Source: Acidobacteriota bacterium
Lineage (GTDB): Bacteria; Acidobacteriota; Terriglobia; Terriglobales; Acidobacteriaceae
Direction of reading: 5' to 3'
Assembly: GCA_021805265.1 (NCBI GenBank)
Contig: JAJZFR010000283.1
Span: forward strand, 1 to 5,773
Length of the DNA: 5,773 nt
Positions 1 to 5,773 of this stretch are shown here, piece by piece; positions within the stretch are counted from its first letter, which is position 1, and the number at the start of each line of letters is the position of its first letter. The position numbers were made by a program, and so were the translations under genes. The notes under the pieces were generated by a model. It was not told the origin of the DNA. It did not search any database and saw nothing but the letters and a program-made list of their open reading frames with translations.

Positions 1-158
1 TCCGGCGCAAACTCCACCGCAACGTCGAGCGCCTGTTCGCCGGAGTAGGCGACGCGGGTTTCAAAGCCAGTCTGCTGGAGAATCATCGCGAGGGTATCGG
101 CGATCACGCGCTCGTCGTCCACCACCAGAACCCGCTGTTTTTTGCTCTCTTCGCTCAT
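1..158 (-). CDS. Response regulator, receiver domain (N-terminal part only, gene runs off left edge)
   Basis: The minus strand reads from an ATG at 156-158 to the window edge, giving 52 residues that begin MSEESKKQRVLVVDDERVIA. The hydrophobic strand RVLVVDDE followed by an amphipathic helix (DTLAMILQQTGF) and then VAYSGEQAL is the classic first half of a CheY-like receiver domain. The acidic pair D14-D15 would bind Mg2+. The phospho-acceptor aspartate, expected near residue 55-60, and any output domain lie outside the window, so it cannot be said whether this is a DNA-binding regulator or a stand-alone receiver. The start has only weak Shine-Dalgarno material (GAGG three bases from the ATG, GAGA about nine bases away). 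It is transcribed divergently from the ABC transporter unit, and regulation of that unit is possible but unsupported. Confidence 0.9.
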   Translation of the reverse strand, partial: MSEESKKQRVLVVDDERVIADTLAMILQQTGFETRVAYSGEQALDVAVEFAP

Positions 159-243
159 AATCCTCGATCTCTTTTCCGCCTGTAACACTGCATTCACACT
201 GGAAGCGGCGGAAACATCCTTGAAGCCGACGAAATCTGTTTTT

Positions 244-264
244 ATTGTAGCCACTCCGAGTGGC
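244..264 (-). promoter_or_regulatory. Inverted repeat abutting a TACAAT hexamer, possible operator/-10 of the response regulator
   Basis: The perfect inverted repeat GCCACTCCGAGTGGC (six-base arms, three-base centre) occupies 250-264. On the minus strand it is followed directly by TACAAT (249-244), which matches the sigma70 -10 consensus at five of six positions. It lies about 85 bases upstream of the response-regulator start. No recognisable -35 hexamer sits 16-18 bases further upstream, so if this is a promoter it would be weak or activator-dependent, with the repeat as a possible binding site. A six-base arm can occur by chance in GC-rich DNA. Confidence 0.25.
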
Positions 265-434
265 CCGGCTGCCGTTCCCATGAAAACAATGTTAGGCTGT
301 GGCCAGTGGCTGCATGGAAACGGCGGGGACTCTGCCCCTCCGCTCGAAAGTAACACCGGAACGCACACGACTCCCGGCGCAGCCGAGCCGCAAAAACGTA
401 CAATACAAGCATTCCTGCAACGCTGGAATCGCCC

Positions 435-462
435 TTGACTCTGACGGCTGAAGCCTGAAAAT
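435..462 (+). promoter_or_regulatory. Candidate sigma70-type promoter for the ABC transporter unit
   Basis: TTGACT at 435-440 matches the -35 consensus at five of six positions. GAAAAT at 457-462 matches the -10 consensus at four of six, and the spacer is 16 bases. A transcript from here would have a leader of roughly 70 bases containing the short hairpin at 476-489. The match is only moderate and rests on sequence resemblance alone. Confidence 0.25.
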
Positions 463-525
463 CTGCCCCAGAAGACGGATAGCCATCCGCTTGTCCGGGA
501 GACCTTGAAGCGCGGAACTCGAACT

Positions 526-531
526 GTGGAG
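526..531 (+). promoter_or_regulatory. Ribosome binding site fixing the ATPase start
   Basis: GTGGAG ends eight bases before the ATG at 540. An in-frame TAG at 480-482, with no alternative start codon between it and 540, supports this ATG as the true start. Confidence 0.6.
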
Positions 532-539
532 ATGGACCG

Positions 540-1931
540 ATGTCGCAAGCTGCCGTGAACTCGCCGCCAAACCCGAGCGCAGAGAGCGCGCAGCCGATCA
601 TCCGCGCCGAGCGGATCGAGAAGTATTACGCGCAGCCGAGCCAGAATCGCATTCAGGTTATTTCGCCGACGGATCTGTCGATTGTTCCGGGTGAGATTCT
701 GGCGCTGCTTGGCCCCTCTGGCTCGGGCAAATCGACCATGCTGCGGATGTTGAGCGGGCTGTCGAAGCCGAGCGCGGGGCAGGTTTACTGGCACGAGCAG
801 CCCATCGGCGAAACCGAGATCAACGTCTCGATCGTCTTCCAGAGCTTTGCCCTGTTTCCCTGGCTGACGGTGCTGGAAAATGTGGAAGCGCCGCTGCAGG
901 CGCGGGGGATCGCCGCCGAGGTTCGCCGCGAGCGGAGCCTGCGGATGCTGGACACGGTCGGCCTGGATGGCTTCGAGGCGGCGTATCCCAAGGAACTTTC
1001 CGGGGGCATGCGGCAGCGTGTCGGCTTTGCCCGCGCGCTGGTGGTCGAGCCGGAGGTGCTGTTCATGGACGAGCCATTTTCGGCGCTCGACGTGCTGACG
1101 GCGGAGAATCTGCGCAGCGAGCTGCTGGAGTTGTGGGCCAACAAGACCATGCCCACCAAGGCGGTTTTTCTGGTGACGCACAACATCGAGGAAGCTGTGC
1201 TGCTGGCCGACCGCATCATCGTGCTGGGGCGCAACCCCGGCCATATACGGACCGATTTCAAGGTCCAGCTTGCTCACCCGCGCGACCGGAAATCCGAGCC
1301 GTTCACGCAGTTGGTGGATTACATCTACAAGGTGCTCACGCGGCCCGAGGTAGCGCCGCTGGCCGCACCCGACCAGAGCACCGGCAAACCGCCCCGCGAC
1401 CAGCGCCAGATGCACTACCAGATGTTGCCCCACGCGCGGCCGGGCGGGGTTGCGGGTCTGCTCGAGCTGCTGATCGACAAGGGCGGCAAGGACGACATCT
1501 ATCGCCTGGCGGACGATCTGGCCTTCGAGATCGATGACCTGCTGCCGATTGTCGATGCCGCGCACCTGCTTGGCTTCCTGAATATCGAGGAAGGCGACGC
1601 TGCGATTACGCCCACCGGAGCGGCCTTCGCCAACTCGGAGATTCTGCGCCAGAAGGAGCTGTTCCGCGAGGCCGCGCTGACGAATGTTCTGCTGCTGCGC
1701 CAGATTCGCCGCGCGCTCGAAACGAAACAGGACCACACCGTCCCGGAGGAGTTCTTCCTGGACATGCTCGACGAGCAGTTCAGCGACGACGAGAGCCTGC
1801 GGCAGGTGGAGACGGCGGTGAACTGGGGACGCTACGCCGAGCTGTTTGACTTCGATGCCGCGCGACGGCGGTTCATCCTGCCGGAACAGCAGGAGGAGGA
1901 GAAGATCACCCACGACGAGGAGTTGCCATGA
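540..1931 (+). CDS. ABC transporter ATP-binding protein, nitrate/sulfonate/taurine (NitT/TauT) type, with C-terminal AAA-associated domain
   Basis: This 463-residue cytoplasmic ATPase should power the permease encoded next. Residues about 20-270 form a complete ABC nucleotide-binding domain. It has Walker A GPSGSGKST (58-66), Q-loop Gln101 in VFQSFALFPW, signature LSGGM (153-157), Walker B VLFMDEP (173-179), D-loop SALD (181-184) and switch His214. The FALFPWLTVLENV segment is typical of the nitrate/taurine/sulfonate importer ATPases. These are usually about 260 residues, so the protein is about 190 residues longer than usual. The extra part (about 290-445) resembles the AAA-associated C-terminal domain known in some of these ATPases. 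It has a winged-helix-like stretch (YRLADDLAFEIDDLLPIVDA, then LLGFLNIEEGDAAITPTG), suggesting a regulatory or partner-binding role that I infer only. The stop overlaps the permease start in an ATGA, indicating translational coupling. The substrate cannot be named from sequence, and a small anion is the likeliest class. Confidence 0.93.
   Translation: MSQAAVNSPPNPSAESAQPIIRAERIEKYYAQPSQNRIQVISPTDLSIVPGEILALLGPSGSGKSTMLRMLSGLSKPSAGQVYWHEQPIGETEINVSIVFQSFALFPWLTVLENVEAPLQARGIAAEVRRERSLRMLDTVGLDGFEAAYPKELSGGMRQRVGFARALVVEPEVLFMDEPFSALDVLTAENLRSELLELWANKTMPTKAVFLVTHNIEEAVLLADRIIVLGRNPGHIRTDFKVQLAHPRDRKSEPFTQLVDYIYKVLTRPEVAPLAAPDQSTGKPPRDQRQMHYQMLPHARPGGVAGLLELLIDKGGKDDIYRLADDLAFEIDDLLPIVDAAHLLGFLNIEEGDAAITPTGAAFANSEILRQKELFREAALTNVLLLRQIRRALETKQDHTVPEEFFLDMLDEQFSDDESLRQVETAVNWGRYAELFDFDAARRRFILPEQQEEEKITHDEELP
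1917..1922 (+). promoter_or_regulatory. Ribosome binding site of the permease, inside the ATPase gene
   Basis: GAGGAG lies five bases before the permease ATG at 1928. It sits within the last codons of the ATPase, consistent with the four-base ATGA overlap and coupled translation. Confidence 0.6.
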
Positions 1932-3682
1932 AGCTCGACAGGTCCGTACGCCCGCTGGCCAGGTCGCTGGTAATGGCTCCGACGTGGCCGGTCTTCATCG
2001 ACGCGGGCGTGGCCGCCTGTGGGCTGGCGATCTTCTTCGCGATCGTGCACATGAGCACGTACTGGATGCAGGCTCCGATTCCGGTGGTGCCGATCTCCCA
2101 CTCAATCCGCGCGCTGCCGGTGTATGCCGTTTACTCGGTCATGCGTATTGGCGTTGCCTATCTGCTGAGCCTGGCCTTCGCCATCAGCTACGGCTACCTG
2201 GCCGCCTATAACCCGCGCGTGGAAGCGTGGATGATCGCTGTTCTGGACATTCTGCAATCGATCCCGGTGCTCAGCTTTCTGCCTCCGGTGGTGCTGGCCA
2301 TGGTGGCGCTGGTGCCGGGCCACCAGCTTGGTATCGAGATGGGCGTGATCCTGCTCATCTTCACAGGACAGGTGTGGAACCTGGCCTTCAGCTTTTACAC
2401 CTCGCTGAAGACCATCCCGAAAGAGATGGTCGAGGCAGCCAGTGTCTTTCGCTATTCGGCGTGGCAGCGCTTCTGGCAGCTTGAGATGCCCAACGCCGCG
2501 ATTGGCCTGGTGTGGAACTCGATTGTCTCGGTCGCGGGCGGCTGGTTTGCGCTGATTGCCTGCGAGATGTTCACCATGGGCGACCGCAGCTTTCAACTTC
2601 CCGGCCTGGGCAGCTACCTGCAGACGGCGGCAAACTCCGGCGACGTGCGGGCGCTGCTGGCGGGCATTGCGACCGTCATCCTGATCGTGGTGGCGACGGA
2701 CCAGCTTGTGTGGCGTCCGCTGATTGCCTGGAGCGACAAGTTCAAGTTTGAACAGGTGGAGTCGGACGACCGTGTGACCTCGCCGATCCTCGAGTTGCTG
2801 CGACGCTCGAGCCTGTTCAGCCAGCTTCCCGGCCAGCTTTGGCGGCGCGTTGAGGAACCGCTCTACCGCCGACTGGCTGCGGCCCGCAAAGGCCACGCCT
2901 CGCAACGGATTGACGACGACACTGCCGCGCCGGCCGCTTCCTTTCGACTTTGGGCCTTGGGGCTCGCCGTGGCGTCGGTGGTCGCGTGGGGGGCCTGGCA
3001 GGGCGCATTGATGTTGCGCCAGATCACCTGGCCGGAGCTGCGACTGCTGCTCGAGGGAGCGGCTGCGACCTTCCTGCGGGTCAACGCTTCCCTGCTCATC
3101 TCGGCTCTGTGGACGATTCCGGTCGGCGTGGCCATCGGGTTCAATCCAAAGCTAGCGCGGCTGGTGCAGCCTTTCGCACAGATTCTCGCCTCGGTGCCAG
3201 CCACGGCGTTCTTCCCGATTCTGCTGATCGCGCTGGTCAAGCTGGGCGGCGGGCTGGGCATTGGCTCGGTCGCGCTGATGCTGCTCGGCACCCAGTGGTA
3301 CATTCTGTTCAACGTGATCGCAGGGGCGATGTCCATCCCCTCCGACCTGCGCGAGGCGGCTTCGCTCTACCGCTTTACACGCTGGCAGCGCTGGACGACG
3401 CTGATCCTGCCCGGCATCTTTCCCTACCTGATCACGGGCATGGTCACGGCCTCGGGCGGGGCGTGGAACGCGTCCGTCTTTGCCGAATACTCTCACCTTC
3501 AGGACCGGACGCTCTCGACGCTCGGGCTTGGCGCGCAGATTGACGCCGCCACTGACAGGGGCCAGTTTCCCATGCTGCTGCTGGCCACGATTCTGATCTC
3601 GCTCATGGTCGTGAGCATGAATCGCCTGGTCTGGCGACGGCTCTACCGGCTGGCGGAGACACGCTTCAAGCTGGACGCGTGA
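1928..3682 (+). CDS. ABC transporter permease with two fused (duplicated) membrane modules, anion-type
   Basis: This 584-residue inner-membrane protein carries two binding-protein-dependent permease modules in one chain, so one copy could supply both halves of the channel. Module 1 spans about residues 20-268 and has hydrophobic segments near 25-40, 68-92, 103-130, 138-155, 192-212 and 243-260. A charged cytoplasmic linker (about 270-335) follows. Module 2 spans about 338-570 with segments near 340-360, 385-405, 418-437, 445-465, 495-515 and 548-565. Each module has a coupling (EAA) loop that would dock on the ATPase: EAASVFRYSAWQRF (169-182, then LEMP) and EAASLYRFTRWQRW (476-489, then LILP). 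This matches the known family of duplicated anion-transport permeases. The usual Gly at position 7 of the EAA loop is Arg in both copies (R175, R482). The gene overlaps the ATPase by four bases. No binding protein follows, because the next gene is convergent. Nitrate, sulfonate or another anion are all possible substrates. Confidence 0.9.
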   Translation: MKLDRSVRPLARSLVMAPTWPVFIDAGVAACGLAIFFAIVHMSTYWMQAPIPVVPISHSIRALPVYAVYSVMRIGVAYLLSLAFAISYGYLAAYNPRVEAWMIAVLDILQSIPVLSFLPPVVLAMVALVPGHQLGIEMGVILLIFTGQVWNLAFSFYTSLKTIPKEMVEAASVFRYSAWQRFWQLEMPNAAIGLVWNSIVSVAGGWFALIACEMFTMGDRSFQLPGLGSYLQTAANSGDVRALLAGIATVILIVVATDQLVWRPLIAWSDKFKFEQVESDDRVTSPILELLRRSSLFSQLPGQLWRRVEEPLYRRLAAARKGHASQRIDDDTAAPAASFRLWALGLAVASVVAWGAWQGALMLRQITWPELRLLLEGAAATFLRVNASLLISALWTIPVGVAIGFNPKLARLVQPFAQILASVPATAFFPILLIALVKLGGGLGIGSVALMLLGTQWYILFNVIAGAMSIPSDLREAASLYRFTRWQRWTTLILPGIFPYLITGMVTASGGAWNASVFAEYSHLQDRTLSTLGLGAQIDAATDRGQFPMLLLATILISLMVVSMNRLVWRRLYRLAETRFKLDA

Positions 3683-3702
3683 CGGGAGGGCAGGTGCTGC
3701 GA

Positions 3703-3723
3703 CAGGTGGACTACGTCCGCTTG
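3703..3723. terminator. Hairpin between convergent genes, possible transcription end
   Basis: Arms CAGGTGGAC (3703-3711) and GTCCGCTTG (3715-3723) can form a nine-pair stem, including two G-U pairs on the plus-strand RNA, around a TAC loop. It lies 20 bases after the permease stop and 20 bases beyond the cytochrome gene stop. No T-run follows on either strand, so it is not a standard intrinsic terminator. It could mark the 3' end of either transcript, or be chance pairing. Confidence 0.25.
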
Positions 3724-3743
3724 CACAAGCCTGGCGGGCACAG

Positions 3744-5773
3744 CTACTGGCCTGCGGCAGGCATGGACCGGATGTAAGCAACCAGCGCGTTCATATCCGG
3801 CGCGTTCATGTTGGTCAACGGCATTCCACCTTTTTGCATCCGGGTGGTGTGGTGACGCAGAATGTCTTCGAGCGAATCGGCAGGGAGCAGCGAAGCGGTG
3901 CCAGCGAGGGCTGGCGCGGCCACCGTTCCCTCCAGACCATCGACACCATGGCAGGTCTCGCAGCGATTGCGCTGGAAGATTTTTCTGCCCTGCTGGGCCG
4001 CAGGCGAGAGCGCCGCAGACTCGGCCTTTGACATTCCCGCGCCAGAGCGGACCGTGGCAACGGTTGCGGCTGGCGCGGCGGGAGAAGCGGGCGACGCGGG
4101 CGATGCGTTTGGATTTTGCCCGTTTGCGAGGCTGGCCGGGGAGGCGGCTTTGCCGGGAGCGGGCGCTGGCTTGAGGTCATCGAGATAGCTGACCAGTTGG
4201 GCGAGTTGCGCGTCCTTGAGGGTAATCACAGGCATGCCGCCGGCGCGCATTTTTGCCGTCTCGTGATGCAACAGATAGGGCAGTTTGTCGCCGGGGAACT
4301 TAGCGTGGATGCCGATGAGCGTCGGCGCGAAATGAGTGCCTTCGCCGGTTGGTCCGTGACAGGCGGCGCACCCCAGATTCATGAAAAACGCGCGTCCGGG
4401 AGCGTCGGCTTCTGGGGCATTGCCTGCGGCAACGGTCTGCGGCGCGGGACCAGGAGCTGGGCTGCTGGCAGGGTTGCTGGCGGAGGGCTGGGGAGTATTG
4501 GCCATTTCGGGGTAGCGGACAACATTCTGGACGGGGTTCTGGGCTGACGCCTGCTCTGCTGGCGCGGAGGCTGCTGCCGCTCCGGCCTTGAGTGACCGCA
4601 GGTAGTCAACCAGCGACTTCAACTGCGCGGGGCTGCCGACGAACGGCGGCATGCCTCCGGCGATCATCTTGGCATTCGGTTGCAGGATCAGATTGGACAA
4701 TTGAGCGTCTTTGAGTTTGGCTACCAAGGGCGCAAGCGCGGGTCCGCGTCCACCGGTGGCCGACGGGCCGTGGCAGGCGATGCAGCCATGCTCCTGATAG
4801 ACCTGTTCCCCGGCGGCGACAGCGGGCGAGACTGGCTCGGCGCTGGCGGCCTGGGGTGCGCTGGATGGGGCGCCAGGCTGCGCGCCGCTTTGCGGAATCG
4901 CCGCCTGAACGTTGGCCGCGCTGGTGCCGACGACGCCCAGATAGGCAAGCAGCGCCGACATCTCCGGGGCGGAAATATCCACCGCTGGCATGTGTCCGGC
5001 GAGCATGGCAGCGTTCGGATGATGGAGGAGCCCGATCAACTGCTGCTCGGGAATCTTGGTGGTGATGCCGGTAAGATTGGGCGCAGCAGGCGTACCCAGG
5101 CCAACCTCGCCATGACAGCCCGAGCAGCCATGCTCCTGAAAGATGCCGCGACCCTGCGCCACCAGCGGACTCACCGGTCCGCTGGGCAGCGCGGCGGGTC
5201 CGGTGCCGCCGGGGGCTTCCACATACGGCTCGAAGGGCGCGGCGGTATAGGCTTTCTCCTGCTGCTCCTGGAGGGCAAGCTGGGCGGCTGTGGTTGGGTC
5301 CTTGCGGTCGTCCATCTCGCTCTTCATGCCGAGATAGACGATGCCCACCATGACGATGGCGACGGCCAGCACGGGAATAGGCCGGCGCCAGGGCCGGCGC
5401 TCGAGGCTGCGATCCAGAAACGGGAGCAGAAAGAACAGGGCCGCGAGCAGTCCGGGGATCACAACCACGGCGAAGACGACCTGTGGCCCCTCCCAGAACT
5501 TGAGCCACTCGAACATGGGCAGGTAGTACCACTCGGGACGGGGTAGAAAGTGGGTGTCGGCGGGGTTGGCGATCGGCCCCAGACCGACCGGATGGAAGTA
5601 GGCGAGGAACCCAAGCCCCACCATGATGAGCAGGGAAAACGCCATATCCATCAGCACCTGGCGGGGATAGAAGCCCTCCGGTGCCATCTTTGGCTCGATG
5701 GGATCTTCCTTGATTGGCCCTGCCGCGCCCGCCTTGCGAAACAGAAAGATATGCGTCGCGATGAAGAGAAAAA
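3744..5773 (-). CDS. Cytochrome b (C-terminal part) fused to four cytochrome c domains; gene enters from right edge
   Basis: This is probably the membrane core of a quinol-oxidising bc-type complex. 675 residues are visible and the 5' end is outside the window. Residue numbers below count from the internal Met at 5685-5687. The frame stays open for 28 codons upstream of it, reading FLFIATHIFLFRKAGAAGP, which matches the end of cytochrome b helix D with its heme-b histidine. The Met at 5687 is therefore not the start. Three hydrophobic helices follow (about 13-31, 72-91, 103-120), with the quinol-site motif PEWY at 51-54, as in cytochrome b6f subunit IV. After a linker come four class-I-like c-type heme domains: CSGCH (188-192), CIACH (302-306), CAACH (440-444) and CETCH (576-580). 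Their likely axial Met residues are M233, M346, M485 and M622 in G[HG]MP motifs. Pro/Ala/Ser-rich linkers separate the domains, which should face the periplasm. A separate c1 subunit may be unnecessary. A Rieske gene is expected upstream but not seen here. Confidence 0.92.
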   Translation of the reverse strand, partial: FLFIATHIFLFRKAGAAGPIKEDPIEPKMAPEGFYPRQVLMDMAFSLLIMVGLGFLAYFHPVGLGPIANPADTHFLPRPEWYYLPMFEWLKFWEGPQVVFAVVVIPGLLAALFFLLPFLDRSLERRPWRRPIPVLAVAIVMVGIVYLGMKSEMDDRKDPTTAAQLALQEQQEKAYTAAPFEPYVEAPGGTGPAALPSGPVSPLVAQGRGIFQEHGCSGCHGEVGLGTPAAPNLTGITTKIPEQQLIGLLHHPNAAMLAGHMPAVDISAPEMSALLAYLGVVGTSAANVQAAIPQSGAQPGAPSSAPQAASAEPVSPAVAAGEQVYQEHGCIACHGPSATGGRGPALAPLVAKLKDAQLSNLILQPNAKMIAGGMPPFVGSPAQLKSLVDYLRSLKAGAAAASAPAEQASAQNPVQNVVRYPEMANTPQPSASNPASSPAPGPAPQTVAAGNAPEADAPGRAFFMNLGCAACHGPTGEGTHFAPTLIGIHAKFPGDKLPYLLHHETAKMRAGGMPVITLKDAQLAQLVSYLDDLKPAPAPGKAASPASLANGQNPNASPASPASPAAPAATVATVRSGAGMSKAESAALSPAAQQGRKIFQRNRCETCHGVDGLEGTVAAPALAGTASLLPADSLEDILRHHTTRMQKGGMPLTNMNAPDMNALVAYIRSMPAAGQ

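Larger units (their letters stand above)
159..539. other. Divergent intergenic region
   Basis: These 381 bases separate the response regulator from the ABC transporter genes. I see no convincing coding region. The open frames here have no family resemblance and overlap the start of one or other neighbouring gene on the opposite strand. The region holds a perfect inverted repeat at 250-264 next to a TACAAT hexamer on the minus strand. A possible promoter for the transporter lies at 435-462, and a five-base-pair hairpin (CGGAT/ATCCG, loop AGCC) is at 476-489. There is also a G/C-rich pairing potential (GGGG/CCCC) around 320-345. The length leaves room for regulator binding in both directions. 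Confidence 0.6.

Noticed and set aside
142..438. 98-codon plus-strand open frame in the divergent region
   Set aside because: It begins inside the start of the response-regulator gene on the opposite strand, has no clear ribosome site and its product resembles no family. It also runs through the candidate promoter region.
242..601. 119-codon minus-strand open frame overlapping the ATPase start
   Set aside because: It runs antisense through the ribosome site and the first 20 codons of a well-supported gene. The composition looks like chance coding in GC-rich DNA.
3751..3761. CCTGCGGCAGG inverted repeat as a terminator
   Set aside because: It lies inside the last codons of the cytochrome gene, has very short arms and loop, and no T-run follows.
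4030..4180. Repetitive GC-rich stretch as a DNA tandem repeat
   Set aside because: The repetition is short and irregular, and is explained by the Ser-Pro-Ala-rich linker between the third and fourth heme domains.
4606..5532. 308-codon minus-strand frame overlapping the cytochrome gene in another register
   Set aside because: It is an Arg/Ala/Pro-rich shadow with no motifs, while the other register holds all heme motifs and membrane helices.
4680..5546. 288-codon plus-strand open frame opposite the cytochrome gene
   Set aside because: It is antisense to the conserved CxxCH domains and cytochrome b helices. Its Gly/Arg-rich product is what the complement of Ala/Pro-rich codons gives.
5685..5687. 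Met codon as the start of the cytochrome gene
   Set aside because: The frame is open to the window edge and the upstream codons encode the conserved cytochrome b helix D end with its histidine, so this Met is internal.

Overview
This is a GC-rich bacterial window with four genes in two blocks. The codon use, the duplicated-permease anion ABC transporter and the cytochrome b protein fused to several cytochrome c domains would fit an Acidobacteriota-like soil bacterium. That assignment is an inference from gene content, since no marker gene is present.

Layout: (1) Positions 1-158, minus strand, hold the first 52 codons of a response-regulator receiver domain that runs off the left edge. (2) Positions 159-539 are a divergent intergenic region of about 380 bases. 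It contains weak candidate promoters and a short perfect inverted repeat, and I see no convincing gene in it. (3) Positions 540-3682, plus strand, are a two-gene translationally coupled unit. It encodes an ABC transporter ATPase of the nitrate/sulfonate/taurine type with an extra C-terminal AAA-associated domain, then a single-chain duplicated permease (two membrane modules in one polypeptide). No substrate-binding protein is present in the window. (4) Positions 3683-3743 are a short convergent gap with hairpin potential. (5) Positions 3744-5773, minus strand, hold the 3' part of a large cytochrome b gene that enters from the right edge. The visible protein starts near the last heme-b histidine of the N-terminal cytochrome b domain. 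It continues through a three-helix C-terminal domain with a PEWY quinol-site motif and ends in four tandem CxxCH cytochrome c domains on Pro/Ala-rich linkers.

The ATPase and permease should together form an inner-membrane importer for a small, probably anionic, solute. They are complete as a membrane engine but need a binding protein from elsewhere. The cytochrome protein is probably the core of a quinol-oxidising bc-type complex that carries its own chain of electron-exit hemes in place of a separate cytochrome c1. The two blocks converge and show no direct functional link. The most distinctive features are the tetra-c-domain cytochrome b fusion and the unusual EAA loops of the duplicated permease.
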